From: Bacillota bacterium
Lineage (GTDB): Bacteria > Bacillota > Clostridia > Tissierellales > Sporanaerobacteraceae
Direction of reading: 5' to 3'
Length of the DNA: 23,730 nt
NCBI GenBank assembly: GCA_029779375.1
Contig: JAKPAR010000297.1
Location: forward strand, 1-23,730
Shown here: piece by piece, positions 1-8,833 of the stretch
How the letters are laid out: each line of letters starts with the position of its first letter
Position numbering within the stretch: the stretch's first letter is position 1
Notes under the pieces: model-generated
Told to the model about the DNA's origin: nothing
Databases searched by the model: none
The model's input: the letters and a program-made list of their open reading frames with translations, nothing else
Position numbers and translations under genes: made by a program

Positions 1-1
1 T

Positions 2-1189
2 GTTAGAACCCCTAGACCAGTAAAGGAAAGACTCCCTATAGATAGATTGCTTGTCACTGGTCAAAGAGTATTGGATATATTTTTTCCTATAGCTAAAGGT
101 GGAACTGCTGCTATTCCAGGAGGATTTGGTACAGGAAAGACTATGACTCAACATCAATTGGCAAAATGGTCTGATGCAGATATCATAGTTTATATTGGAT
201 GTGGAGAAAGAGGAAATGAGATGACAGAAGTTCTTGAGGATTTTCCTAAACTTATAGATCCTAAAAGCAATAAACCTATTATGGAAAGAACTGTACTTAT
301 AGCAAATACTTCAAATATGCCTGTAGCTGCAAGGGAAGCTAGTATTTATACAGGTATAACTATAGCTGAATATTTTAGGGATATGGGCTATCATGTAGCT
401 ATAATGGCTGATTCCACATCTAGATGGGCTGAAGCATTGAGAGAAATATCAGGGAGACTTGAGGAGATGCCAGCAGAAGAAGGCTATCCTGCTTATCTTC
501 CTACAAGACTTGCTGAATTTTATGAAAGAGCAGGTTATGTGACTACATTGGATGGGAAAGAGGGTTCTGTAACTATTATAGGGGCAGTATCTCCAGCAGG
601 AGGAGATTTTTCAGAGCCAGTTACGGAAAACACTAAAAGATTTGTAAATGTATTTTTAGCTCTTGATAGAGAGTTGGCTTATTCAAGGCACTATCCTGCT
701 ATAAATTGGCTTACAAGTTATAGTGGATATGTAGAAATGCTTAGGGATTTTTATGAAAGGGAATTAGAAGAAGATGTAATTGCTTTGCGTGGTAAGATGT
801 TGAAATTATTGTATGAAGAAGATAAATTGAAAGATTTAGTTTTGCTTGTAGGAGAAGATGTACTTCCAGATGAACAAAGACTTATACTTGAAATTGCCAA
901 AGTAATAAAGATTGGATTTTTACAACAAAATGCTTTTCATAAAGAGGACACTTTTGTTCCGCTAAAAAAGCAATTTGAGATGCTAAAAACCATATTTAAA
1001 CTTTATGAAAGAGGTTTTATATGTATTAAAAAAGGTATTCCTATTTCTCAAGTCAAGGAAAATGAACTCTTTGAAGATGTCATAAAGATGAAATATACTA
1101 TTCCAAATGACAATTTAGAGGGTATAAAAGTTTTAAATGAAAAGATAGATAATTATTATGATGTATTAGAGGAAAAATACTCTAAATAG
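2..1189 (+). CDS. atpA: V-type ATP synthase catalytic subunit A, 5'-truncated
   Basis: This is the catalytic, ATP-hydrolysing or ATP-synthesising subunit of a V/A-type rotary ATPase, in the soluble V1 head. The open frame runs back to the window edge ([16 protein letters not shown] before the first internal TTG at 47), so the gene is cut by the window and no start is visible. About 396 residues are seen against roughly 590 for the family. The Walker A loop reads GGFGTGKT, followed by MTQHQLAKW, then GCGERGNEM and [15 protein letters not shown], all typical of A subunits. The C-terminal helical domain is complete. The B subunit gene follows after 14 nt and D after that, so this is the end of an A-B-D operon. 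Whether the enzyme moves H+ or Na+ cannot be judged because the membrane ring gene is outside the window. Confidence 0.97.
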   Translation, partial: VRTPRPVKERLPIDRLLVTGQRVLDIFFPIAKGGTAAIPGGFGTGKTMTQHQLAKWSDADIIVYIGCGERGNEMTEVLEDFPKLIDPKSNKPIMERTVLIANTSNMPVAAREASIYTGITIAEYFRDMGYHVAIMADSTSRWAEALREISGRLEEMPAEEGYPAYLPTRLAEFYERAGYVTTLDGKEGSVTIIGAVSPAGGDFSEPVTENTKRFVNVFLALDRELAYSRHYPAINWLTSYSGYVEMLRDFYERELEEDVIALRGKMLKLLYEEDKLKDLVLLVGEDVLPDEQRLILEIAKVIKIGFLQQNAFHKEDTFVPLKKQFEMLKTIFKLYERGFICIKKGIPISQVKENELFEDVIKMKYTIPNDNLEGIKVLNEKIDNYYDVLEEKYSK

Positions 1190-1203
1190 AGAGGTAGATA
1201 TAT

Positions 1204-2583
1204 ATGAGAAAAGAGTATTTACAGCTAGATAAAATAGAGGGAGCAATAGTTGAGCTTTCAAACATTCATGATGCTCGTTATGGGGAAATAGTAGAAGTAG
1301 AAGATGAAAGAGGAGATAAGAAATTAGGAAGAGTTATAAAAATTGAAAATGAAAGAGTTATAATTCAAGTTTTTGGTTCTACTGTAGGGATGTCTACTCA
1401 TGGCACTAAGGTTCGTTTTCAAGGGAAACCTTTTGAAATACCTTTGTCTAAAGATATTTTAGGTAGAACTTTTAATGGAGTTGGAAAGCCTATCGATGGT
1501 GGAGGAGAAATATATTCAAAGGAGACTTTCAATATAAATGGGAGGCCAATAAATCCTGTAGCAAGGGAATATCCAAGAGATTATATACAAACAGGGATTT
1601 CGTCTATAGATGGTCTTATAACATTGATACGAGGACAAAAATTGCCTATATTTTCAGCAAGTGGGCTTCCACACAATGAATTGGCAGCACAAATTGTAAG
1701 ATATGCAAAAATAAAATCTAAAGATGGGGAAAAGACAAATTTTTGTATAGTATTTGCTGCTATGGGTGTTAAACATGATGAGGCTCATTTTTTTAGAGAT
1801 ACATTTGAAAAATCTCATGTTTTAGATAGAGTTGTCATGTATGTAAACTATGCGGATGATCCCATAATGGAAAGAATTATTTCACCTAGATGTGCACTGA
1901 CTGCTGCTGAATATTTAGCATTTGAAGAAAACATGCATGTATTAGTCATAATGACGGATATTACAAGCTATGGAGAAGCTTTAAGGGAAATTTCATCTTT
2001 AAGAGAAGAAGTTCCAAGTAGAAGGGGATATCCTGGATATCTATATTCAGATTTGGCTAGTTTATATGAAAGAGCTGGGATGTTAAAAAACAAAGAAGGA
2101 TCTATAACTCTCATACCAATTCTTACTATGCCAAATGATGATATTACTCATCCTATACCAGATTTGACAGGATATATAACAGAAGGGCAAATAGTTCTTT
2201 CAAGAGAATTGTATCAAAAAAATATTTATCCACCTATAAATGTACTACCTTCACTTTCAAGACTTATGAAAGATGGAATAGGAGAAGGATTTACAAGAAA
2301 AGATCATCCAGATGTGGCAAATCAACTTTTTTCATCTTATTCAAAAGTTCAAGAAGTAAGGGCTCTTGCACAAATAATAGGAGAAGATGACTTGTCAGAT
2401 AATGACAAAAAATATCTAGAGTTTGGAAGGCAATTTGAAGAAGTATTTATAACTCAAGGATTTAATGAAAATAGAGATATATTAGATACTTTAAATTTAG
2501 GATGGGAAATCCTTAAAATACTTCCTAAAGAAGAATTGGATAGATTAGATTCGAAATTGATAGAAGAGTATCTAGGGAAATAG
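1204..2583 (+). CDS. atpB: V-type ATP synthase regulatory subunit B
   Basis: This is the non-catalytic nucleotide-binding subunit that alternates with A in the V1 hexamer. The 459-residue length is normal for the family. As expected for B, the P-loop position is degenerate ([15 protein letters not shown] instead of GxxGxGKT), while the family stretches [12 protein letters not shown] and [13 protein letters not shown] are intact. The ATG at 1204 follows a GAGGTAGA ribosome binding site at 1190-1197. It lies 14 nt behind atpA and 8 nt ahead of atpD, so the three are cotranscribed. Nothing looks broken. Confidence 0.97.
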   Translation: MRKEYLQLDKIEGAIVELSNIHDARYGEIVEVEDERGDKKLGRVIKIENERVIIQVFGSTVGMSTHGTKVRFQGKPFEIPLSKDILGRTFNGVGKPIDGGGEIYSKETFNINGRPINPVAREYPRDYIQTGISSIDGLITLIRGQKLPIFSASGLPHNELAAQIVRYAKIKSKDGEKTNFCIVFAAMGVKHDEAHFFRDTFEKSHVLDRVVMYVNYADDPIMERIISPRCALTAAEYLAFEENMHVLVIMTDITSYGEALREISSLREEVPSRRGYPGYLYSDLASLYERAGMLKNKEGSITLIPILTMPNDDITHPIPDLTGYITEGQIVLSRELYQKNIYPPINVLPSLSRLMKDGIGEGFTRKDHPDVANQLFSSYSKVQEVRALAQIIGEDDLSDNDKKYLEFGRQFEEVFITQGFNENRDILDTLNLGWEILKILPKEELDRLDSKLIEEYLGK

Positions 2584-2591
2584 GTGATTTT

Positions 2592-3206
2592 ATGGCTGTA
2601 TATAAAATGACTCCAACAAAAGCTAATTTGATGAAAGCTAAAAGTTCTCTTGAATTTTCTAAAAAAGGGTATGATCTTTTGGACAAAAAGAGGACTGTTC
2701 TTATAAGAGAAATGATGGCTTTAATTGATGAAGCCAATAAAATAGAAGAAGAAATAAATGAAGGTTTCAAAGAGGCATATGAAAAACTTAAATATGCTAA
2801 TATAACTATGGGCTCAGAAAACATTGAAGAAATAGCTATGTCATTGGGGAAAGAAGAGGAATTTGAGATTTTATTTAAAAGTGTTATGGGGGTTGAAATA
2901 CCTTATATAAAATATGAAGAGAGGCCATTTTCTACGGAGTATGGATTTTTTAGAACAAATCCAACATTTGATATGGCAGTACTAAATTTTATAAAAATAA
3001 GATATTTAGTTTATAGATTGGCAGAAATAGAAAACTCTATTTATAAATTAGCTATGGAAATAAAAAAGACTCAAAAAAGAGCCAATGCTTTAGAGAAAAT
3101 TCAAATTCCTAAATATACAAGAGAGATAAAATCCATACAAGAAGTATTGGAAGAAAAAGAACGGGAAGATTTCTTTAGACTAAAAAGAGTAAAGGGCAAA
3201 AAATAA
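2592..3206 (+). CDS. atpD: V-type ATP synthase subunit D (central stalk)
   Basis: Subunit D is the long helical hairpin of the rotor shaft, turning inside the A3B3 head. The 204-residue product starts with the family's MTPTKANLMKAKSSLEFSKK stretch, has long charged helices at both ends, and ends with KYTREIKSIQEVLEEKEREDFFRLKRVK, the usual C-terminal coiled coil. It starts 8 nt after atpB. The stop codon at 3204-3206 lies inside the left arm of the terminator, so D is the last gene of the operon. Confidence 0.95.
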   Translation: MAVYKMTPTKANLMKAKSSLEFSKKGYDLLDKKRTVLIREMMALIDEANKIEEEINEGFKEAYEKLKYANITMGSENIEEIAMSLGKEEEFEILFKSVMGVEIPYIKYEERPFSTEYGFFRTNPTFDMAVLNFIKIRYLVYRLAEIENSIYKLAMEIKKTQKRANALEKIQIPKYTREIKSIQEVLEEKEREDFFRLKRVKGKK

Positions 3207-3240
3207 GGCTAGCAAATTGTAGCCTTATTTTTGTTAATTT
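3202..3240 (+). terminator. Intrinsic terminator of the V-ATPase operon
   Basis: A perfect 10-bp stem (AATAAGGCTA at 3202-3211 with TAGCCTTATT at 3220-3229), an 8-nt loop and a T-rich tail to 3240. The left arm overlaps the atpD stop codon. Confidence 0.9.
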
Positions 3241-3338
3241 TTTTGTATTTAGAATATTAAGATAATTTAATAAACATATAAAGGTAAAAATTTTCTTTTG
3301 TCGAATTAATATATATTATTGTATTTAGAGGTGATTGG

Positions 3339-4283
3339 ATGGACACGAGTGTTTTTGTAGATTTTAAAGAAAAGATAATAGAAAATGTTTCAAAAGTAAT
3401 AGTAGGGAAAAGTGATGTCATTGAACTTTTGATAGTCTCTTTTATATCAGGAGGTCATGTACTATTAGAAGATATTCCTGGAGTGGGAAAGACCATGCTT
3501 GTCAAGTCTTTTTCAAGGACATTGGGATTACCTTTCAAGAGAATTCAATTTACTCCAGATTTGCTTCCATCAGATCTTACAGGGATAAATTTTTACAATC
3601 AAAAGATAAATGAATTTGAATACAGAGAAGGTCCACTGTTTGCAAATATAGTATTGGCAGATGAGATAAACAGAGCAACTCCAAGAACTCAGTCAAGTTT
3701 GCTAGAGGCCATGGAGGAAAAGCAAATAACAGTAGATGGCGAAACTAGAAGATTAAATATTCCTTTTATGGTATTGGCTACTCAAAATCCAGTAGAATCT
3801 TATGGAACTTTTCCACTTCCAGAAGCTCAATTGGACAGATTTTTTATGAGAATAAATATGGGATATCCTACTAGAGAAGAAGAAAAGAAGATTATACATA
3901 AAAATACTTCCTTTAATATTGTAGATAGTCTTTCCAAAGTAATTCAAGAAGAAGAGCTAGAATATGTTTTAGAAAATTATAGCAAAGTAACTATTTCAGA
4001 AGATGTCTTAAATTATATCATGGATATAGTAGAGGCTACTAGAAATGATATAAAAATTCAGCTTGGTGTAAGCCCAAGGGGAACAATAGCACTATATAAA
4101 GCTTGTCAATCCTATGCAGCAATAAATGGTAGGGACTATATAATTCCAGAAGATATAAAGAAAATGGCACCTCACGTATTCAATCATAGAATACTTGTAA
4201 AAGGCATAAGTAAAATGGAAGATGGAGAAAAAGTGATAAAGGATATACTTGAAAAGATAAATGTTCCTACAGAGGAGATTTAG
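3339..4283 (+). CDS. MoxR-family AAA+ ATPase
   Basis: MoxR proteins are AAA+ ATPases thought to act as chaperones that activate or assemble partner complexes, commonly encoded beside DUF58 proteins. The 314-residue protein has Walker A IPGVGKT (lysine at residue 51), Walker B LADEINRA (D108, E109), the sensor-type stretch ATQNPVE and the lid-domain stretch VSPRGTIALYKACQSYA. The ATG at 3339 is preceded by AGAGGTGAT at 3327-3335. The DUF58 gene begins 2 nt after the stop, so translation is probably coupled. The 100 bases upstream are very AT-rich and I see no convincing sigma-A promoter there. The exact client is unknown. Confidence 0.93.
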   Translation: MDTSVFVDFKEKIIENVSKVIVGKSDVIELLIVSFISGGHVLLEDIPGVGKTMLVKSFSRTLGLPFKRIQFTPDLLPSDLTGINFYNQKINEFEYREGPLFANIVLADEINRATPRTQSSLLEAMEEKQITVDGETRRLNIPFMVLATQNPVESYGTFPLPEAQLDRFFMRINMGYPTREEEKKIIHKNTSFNIVDSLSKVIQEEELEYVLENYSKVTISEDVLNYIMDIVEATRNDIKIQLGVSPRGTIALYKACQSYAAINGRDYIIPEDIKKMAPHVFNHRILVKGISKMEDGEKVIKDILEKINVPTEEI

Positions 4284-4285
4284 CT

Positions 4286-5398
4286 ATGATCTGGTTTTAT
4301 ATTATATTGGTAGTCTTGACTTTTTCATTAAATAAATTAACTATAAAATATGGATTTAACAAAATTAATTATAAAAGAGAAATATCCAAGAAAAATGTAG
4401 AAATAGATGAAGAGTTTGATATAACTACAATATTAGAAAATAACAAGAGACTTCCAGTTACGTTTTTACAAGTAAATGAAAGGTTTCCTGATAGTTTCCA
4501 TTTTAAATTTAAGACCAATTCTACAGAAACACCTGGATATGTAGTTCATACAGTAGACTTTTTTCTTATGCCTTATCAAAGAGTAAAAAAGACTTATACC
4601 ATGCTATCAAAACAACGTGGTGTATATATGTTTAGAAATGTCTCTTTATCTTTAGGGGATTTTATAGGTTTTGAAAGTATAGACAAAGAAATTGAATATC
4701 TGCAGGAATTGGTTGTCCTTCCAAAACCTCTTTATTTGGAGGACTCTTTGGTTCCCTATGGGAACTATATGGGAGATATTTCTGTTAGAAGATGGATAAT
4801 TGATGACCCATTGATGACTTTAGGAATTAGGGAATACACTGGAAGAGAACCTCAAAAACATATTCACTGGAATTCATCCATTAGATATGGAAAACTCATG
4901 GTTAAAAATTTTGATTTTACTACAGATAATAGTTTAGTGTTTATTTTAAATATAGAATCCCATAAACCTTTCTGGTCTTTTATAGATAAAGAAAGTATAG
5001 AAGAGTGCATATCACTATCTAGAGGGATACTTGAAGAAATCGAAGAGGCAAAAATACCTTATGGATTTACTACAAATTCTCAAATATATGGTTTTTATAA
5101 TGGAGAAAATATAACATATCCAGGAGTAGGCTCAAGCCATTTGGAATATTTGTTGGAAATGCTAGGTAGGGTTTCTTACAGCATAACAGTACCCTTAGAA
5201 GAACTCATTGAAAATATCATGAATAGAAGTGAAAAGTACACTACTTATGTAATTGTTACCCCGAGAGTATTTAAATCATATATAGAGCCAATAGAAAACT
5301 TCAGTAGACAAGTAAATAGTTTGATTTTAATTTCTTTAGAAGAAGAAAATTTAGATTGTTTAAGTGAATCTATTATCAAATATGTGAGGAGAAAATAG
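4286..5398 (+). CDS. DUF58 domain-containing protein
   Basis: DUF58 proteins are widespread partners of MoxR ATPases; their biochemical role is not firmly known. The 370-residue product starts with one hydrophobic helix (about residues 2-18), continues with a beta-rich extracytoplasmic-looking stretch, and has the DUF58 signature around residues 175-210: IREYTGREPQKHIHWNSS followed by RYGKLMVKNFD. Only one clear membrane segment is seen; many relatives have two. The ribosome binding site GAGGAGAT lies inside the end of the moxR-like gene. The next gene starts at the base immediately after this stop. Confidence 0.9.
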   Translation: MIWFYIILVVLTFSLNKLTIKYGFNKINYKREISKKNVEIDEEFDITTILENNKRLPVTFLQVNERFPDSFHFKFKTNSTETPGYVVHTVDFFLMPYQRVKKTYTMLSKQRGVYMFRNVSLSLGDFIGFESIDKEIEYLQELVVLPKPLYLEDSLVPYGNYMGDISVRRWIIDDPLMTLGIREYTGREPQKHIHWNSSIRYGKLMVKNFDFTTDNSLVFILNIESHKPFWSFIDKESIEECISLSRGILEEIEEAKIPYGFTTNSQIYGFYNGENITYPGVGSSHLEYLLEMLGRVSYSITVPLEELIENIMNRSEKYTTYVIVTPRVFKSYIEPIENFSRQVNSLILISLEEENLDCLSESIIKYVRRK

Positions 5399-6616
5399 AT
5401 GGTAGGATTTAAAATTTTAGAAATCATGATGAATTTTTCCTTTGTATTTGCCATAACTACATACTTTTTGCCCTATAGTACTCTTGTAGGAAATTCTAAT
5501 GGCCTTTTTAACTATATGCTTATATATATATGGACTGTATTTGTAACTTATATAGGCTGCAAGTTAAAAGAACAGAAGAAATTCTATTTTTTAGTCATTC
5601 TTCTTATGTTGCCAATTCTTCTATTTTATAAAAATGCCAATTTCACAATGCTTACATCTATTGCCATGGGTTTTTATCTATATAAATATAAAGATTTATC
5701 TTCATCTTCTTCTGTAAAATTAAGTTTTAAGAAAGGAATTGGAATTTTCACTGCCGTAATTGCATTATCTTTGGTGACAATGACTTATTCTTTTATAAAT
5801 AGAGTATCAGGTTTTTTCATGATTATATATTTTATGACTGGAGTCATACTGATTAGAAGTTTAAGATATTTAGAGCATAACAAGGATATGGAAAAAATAA
5901 ATGGACAAAACATAAAATATTCAGTTTTTATAGTAGCATTTTCCCTTATATTGAGTACAGAGAAAGTTTTAAATGCAATATTACATGGTTTGAAAGTCAC
6001 ATATGATTTTTTAATAGATATGATATTTAAATTGTTTTATTGGGTTTTTATTGGTGCAGGATATATAGCTATGTTCTTGATAAAGATATTTCAAAAGTTT
6101 TTAAGGAATGGCAAATTTGAAATGCAAGAACAAAAACCTCCTGAGGAAACCTTAGAAGAGTTTATGAAAACAAATCAAGGTGAAATTTCTCCTGTATTTT
6201 TAGCAATAATAGACTGGGTATTCAAAATACTATTTATGGCTTTGATATTGTATATAATATGGAGAGTATTTAAAAGGAATATGTCTAAAAATATTATAGA
6301 AGAAGAATATATAGAGGAAAAGGAATATATTGGAGAAAAGAAGAAAAACAAGAAGAGAATTAGGATATTTAGACCTAAAAATGAAAAAGAAGCCATAAGG
6401 TATTATTATAGAAAATTTTTAAACAAATGCTTAAAAGATGATATAGCTATAGAAAGTCATGATACTACTATGGAAATAAACAAAAAAGCTGAAGCCCATT
6501 ATGCTCATGAATCTCTTGAAAGTTTGAGAAACACTTATATAGACGTGAGATATGGAGAAGTAGAAGTAAACAAAGATATAGTAAAAGAATTTAAAGAAAA
6601 CTACAAGAAAATATGA
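5399..6616 (+). CDS. Polytopic membrane protein with DUF4129-like C-terminus, no transglutaminase core
   Basis: This third gene of the MoxR/DUF58 operon encodes 405 residues. I see about seven hydrophobic segments between residues 8 and 235, another at about 268-288, a lysine/glutamate-rich linker (about 300-325), and a C-terminal soluble domain (about 328-405) with YYYRKFLNKCL and a later YIDVRYGEVEV, resembling DUF4129. In many Firmicutes this operon position holds a TgpA-type protein with a transglutaminase core between the membrane segments and the DUF4129 tail. Here the GxC, H and D core motifs are absent and the extracytoplasmic part is only a short stretch (about 240-265). The ATG has zero spacing to the upstream stop and a TGAGGAGA ribosome binding site. 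The DUF4129 assignment rests on pattern alone. Confidence 0.75.
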   Translation: MVGFKILEIMMNFSFVFAITTYFLPYSTLVGNSNGLFNYMLIYIWTVFVTYIGCKLKEQKKFYFLVILLMLPILLFYKNANFTMLTSIAMGFYLYKYKDLSSSSSVKLSFKKGIGIFTAVIALSLVTMTYSFINRVSGFFMIIYFMTGVILIRSLRYLEHNKDMEKINGQNIKYSVFIVAFSLILSTEKVLNAILHGLKVTYDFLIDMIFKLFYWVFIGAGYIAMFLIKIFQKFLRNGKFEMQEQKPPEETLEEFMKTNQGEISPVFLAIIDWVFKILFMALILYIIWRVFKRNMSKNIIEEEYIEEKEYIGEKKKNKKRIRIFRPKNEKEAIRYYYRKFLNKCLKDDIAIESHDTTMEINKKAEAHYAHESLESLRNTYIDVRYGEVEVNKDIVKEFKENYKKI

Positions 6617-6645
6617 AAAGCACCGCTTTGCGGTGCTTTATTTAT
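6617..6645. terminator. Bidirectional terminator between the DUF4129-like gene and pncB
   Basis: A perfect 10-bp stem (AAAGCACCGC at 6617-6626, GCGGTGCTTT at 6630-6639) with a 3-nt loop directly follows the plus-strand stop. The minus-strand pncB stop codon lies in its right arm, and both flanks are A/T-rich, so it can serve both convergent genes. Confidence 0.88.
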
Positions 6646-8092
6646 GTTCTTCCAACAAATTGTGTTTGATTGTCCACAAAGGCTTGGACAAATCTACAAA
6701 ATATTCATGAGGACTTTCTAAACGAGTGACTTCTTCCCACAAAGTATTTATTTGTTCATTGCAATAATTTTTTATTTCATTTATATTTGGGCTTGTATAT
6801 ACAGGTTCTCCTTTGTCAAATATCTGAACTAATAGTTTTCTTGCATAAAAGTTTGTAACTGTTTTTTTCTTCCATGTGTACAGAGGATGAAATATTTCAT
6901 AGGGCTTGGAATTGTCAATTTCTTCATCATGTAGAGTAACTACATCGGCAATGGCTTTGCCAGTTTTTTTGTCATACAATCTTTGAACTTGTTTGAATCC
7001 TGGCACAGTTATTTTTTCTACATTTTCACTTACTTTTATTTTTGGTACAATTTGACCATTTTCTTCAATGGCGGCCAATTTATATACTCCACCAAATACT
7101 GGTTCGGATTTAGCTGTGATGAGTCTTTCACCTACTCCAAAGGAGTCTATTTTTGCTCCTTGGTTTAGTAAATCCCTTATGACATATTCATCAAGAGCAT
7201 TGCTGGCTACAATGGAACAATCCTCAAAGCCTGCTTCATCTAGCATTTTTCTAGCTTCTTTTGACAGATAAGCTATATCTCCGCTATCTATACGAACTCC
7301 CTTTGGTCTAAATCCTTTTGGAATGAGCTCTTCATTGAAAGCCTTTATGGCATTTGGAATTCCTGATTTTAATACATTGTATGTGTCTACTAACAATACA
7401 CAATTGTCAGGATAAAGTCTTGCATAAGCTTTAAAAGCATCTAGTTCAGAAGGAAATACTTGAATCCAACTATGTGCCATAGTTCCCAAGGCCGGTACAT
7501 CAAAATCTCTATCTACAATAGTACAAGCTGTACCTACGCAACCTCCGATATAAGCTGCTCTGGCTCCCAAAATAGCACCTTCATATCCTTGAGCTCTACG
7601 AGAACCAAATTCCATTACAGCTCTTCCATTGGCGGCTCTAACTATTCTATTAGATTTTGTTGCAATAAGACTTTGGTGATTAATAGTCAATAGCACCATG
7701 GTTTCTATTATTTGTGCTTGAATAATTGGTCCTCTCACTGTAACTATAGGTTCTTGAGGGAAAATAGGAGTTCCTTCAGGAATAGCCCATACATCACATT
7801 CAAACTTAAAATTTTTCAAATACTCAAGGAAATCTTCACTAAATATGTTTTTGCTTCTAAAGTACTCAATATCATCTTCATCAAATCTTAAGTTTTTTAA
7901 GTATTCAATTAGTTGTTCTACTCCAGCCATTATTGCAAAACCGCCATCATCTGGGATGTCTCTGAAAAACATGTCAAAATAAGCAATCCTGTCTTTCATT
8001 CCACATTCAAGGTAACCGTTTGCCATAGTGAATTCATAGAAATCAGCTAGCATGGACAAGTTTTTTTTATCTTTCCAATCAATATTGGTCAT
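6638..8092 (-). CDS. pncB: Nicotinate phosphoribosyltransferase
   Basis: It converts nicotinate plus PRPP to nicotinate mononucleotide, coupled to ATP hydrolysis, in the Preiss-Handler NAD salvage pathway of the cytosol. The 484-residue protein is of normal length for the Firmicute type. Visible family features are DFYEFTMANGYLE near the N-terminus, EFGSRRAQG, the GTMAHSWIQ stretch whose His207 matches the transiently phosphorylated histidine, the RIDSGD ribose-phosphate site, and SFGVGERLITAKSEPVFGGVYKLAA. The ATG at 8092-8090 has an AAGGAGAA ribosome binding site at the usual distance. It is monocistronic: its own promoter lies at 8129-8157 and a terminator follows it. No nicotinate-repressor site was recognised. 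Confidence 0.96.
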   Translation of the reverse strand: MTNIDWKDKKNLSMLADFYEFTMANGYLECGMKDRIAYFDMFFRDIPDDGGFAIMAGVEQLIEYLKNLRFDEDDIEYFRSKNIFSEDFLEYLKNFKFECDVWAIPEGTPIFPQEPIVTVRGPIIQAQIIETMVLLTINHQSLIATKSNRIVRAANGRAVMEFGSRRAQGYEGAILGARAAYIGGCVGTACTIVDRDFDVPALGTMAHSWIQVFPSELDAFKAYARLYPDNCVLLVDTYNVLKSGIPNAIKAFNEELIPKGFRPKGVRIDSGDIAYLSKEARKMLDEAGFEDCSIVASNALDEYVIRDLLNQGAKIDSFGVGERLITAKSEPVFGGVYKLAAIEENGQIVPKIKVSENVEKITVPGFKQVQRLYDKKTGKAIADVVTLHDEEIDNSKPYEIFHPLYTWKKKTVTNFYARKLLVQIFDKGEPVYTSPNINEIKNYCNEQINTLWEEVTRLESPHEYFVDLSKPLWTIKHNLLEEHK

Positions 8093-8128
8093 TGCTAATT
8101 CTCCTTTTATAATTATAATGTTACATTC

Positions 8129-8157
8129 ATTATATTTCTAATTGTGAAAAATTTCAA
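8129..8157 (-). promoter_or_regulatory. Sigma-A promoter of pncB
   Basis: Read on the minus strand, TTGAAA (8157-8152), a 17-nt spacer and a perfect TATAAT (8134-8129). It sits about 40 nt ahead of the pncB start. Confidence 0.85.
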
Positions 8158-8164
8158 TACAATT

Positions 8165-8448
8165 GATATATATAAACAGGTGACCCCAATATTGTCTTAT
8201 TGAAGCCACCTGTTATTTAGAATAGAACCTATAGAAATTATCCCAACCATTTGAAAAACCAAAAGCTATACTTTCCAAACTTCTTATCAACTCTCCCTTT
8301 TACAATTTATTTTTAGTCTACAACCATTTGAAAATGCACATAATGCTTAAAACTTAAATACTACCAACTATACCAACTACATAAACAAATTCTGGATTTG
8401 AATGAACAAACAATGGTTGGTATAAATCTACTAGTTCTATTTACTTTA
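8165..8448 (-). ncRNA. Candidate small RNA or small-peptide locus between feoC and pncB
   Basis: This 470-base gap between feoC and pncB holds no annotated gene, but on the minus strand it has a near-consensus promoter (8449-8477) and, about 230 nt downstream, a two-part hairpin: AACAGGTG (8175-8182) pairs with CACCTGTT (8207-8214) and CAATA (8187-8191) with TATTG (8198-8202), followed on the minus strand by TTTATATATAT. In between are a perfect 9-bp inverted repeat (8369-8377 with 8416-8424) and a 14-bp direct repeat (8244-8257 and 8321-8334). A 25-codon frame starting with TTG at 8290 and stopping at 8213, right at the hairpin, follows AAAGGGAGAG, but the spacing is short and 25 open codons are not statistically unusual. 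I do not recognise any known RNA family here. It could equally be a decayed gene. Confidence 0.4.
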
Positions 8449-8477
8449 ATTATATACTATGCTAAAGTAAATGTAAA
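8449..8477 (-). promoter_or_regulatory. Near-consensus sigma-A promoter pointing into the feoC-pncB gap
   Basis: On the minus strand TTTACA (8477-8472), 17-nt spacer, TATAAT (8454-8449). No annotated gene starts within 350 nt downstream, and pncB has its own promoter. Confidence 0.7.
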
Positions 8478-8513
8478 GACTTTTTTCGAAATTTTTCAAA
8501 TATTTTTAAATTT

Positions 8514-8554
8514 TATTTTTAAAATAAAAGAGAATAGCTAAATAGCTATTCTCT
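8514..8554 (-). terminator. Intrinsic terminator of the feo operon
   Basis: A perfect 11-bp stem (8529-8539 with 8544-8554, AGAGAATAGCT and its complement) with a 4-nt loop, followed on the minus strand by TTTTATTTT. It starts about 10 nt after the feoC stop. Confidence 0.9.
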
Positions 8555-8563
8555 ACGATAAAA

Positions 8564-8818
8564 TCAATTGGAGGAAAGTAGTTTTTCTCCTTTTGGTGTT
8601 ATAACCATGGTATTGAGTGAAGAACTGCTACAGTTGAAGCTACAAAACTTACAATTTCTACTACAATGGCTTGGTTTTTCTTCTTCAAGATAACCCATTC
8701 TTTTTAATTGTTCTAAAGCATTTCCTACCATGTCTTCACTTACGTTTAATTTGTCAGCTAAAGATTTTTTAGAAAATATAGGCTGACGTTTTATTTCTCT
8801 TAATGTTTCAACCAACAT
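8564..8818 (-). CDS. feoC: FeoC-like winged-helix protein with Cys cluster
   Basis: This small 84-residue protein pairs a winged-helix N-terminus (about residues 1-47, with LADKLNVSEDMVGNALEQLK as the recognition-type helix) with a cysteine cluster C52-x3-C56-x2-C59-x3-C63, which could bind an iron-sulfur cluster. That is the FeoC pattern, and its position directly after feoB supports it. FeoC proteins are thought to regulate or stabilise FeoB. The ATG at 8818-8816 follows an AAGGAGC ribosome binding site that overlaps the end of feoB, so the two are cotranscribed. The family is divergent, so the symbol rests mainly on context plus the Cys cluster. Confidence 0.8.
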   Translation of the reverse strand: MLVETLREIKRQPIFSKKSLADKLNVSEDMVGNALEQLKRMGYLEEEKPSHCSRNCKFCSFNCSSSSLNTMVITPKGEKLLSSN

Positions 8819-8833
8819 AATATCAGCTCCTTT

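Noticed and set aside
2525..2824. Minus-strand 99-codon frame over atpB-atpD
   Set aside because: It lies opposite well-supported V-ATPase genes, has no ribosome binding site of its own and its product is the hydrophobic Ser/Ile/Leu-rich type expected of antisense frames.
8360..8441. 27 open codons without a start on the minus strand, ending in GIVGSI
   Set aside because: No ATG, GTG or TTG with a ribosome binding site, and a run of this length is expected by chance; the same bases form an inverted repeat instead.
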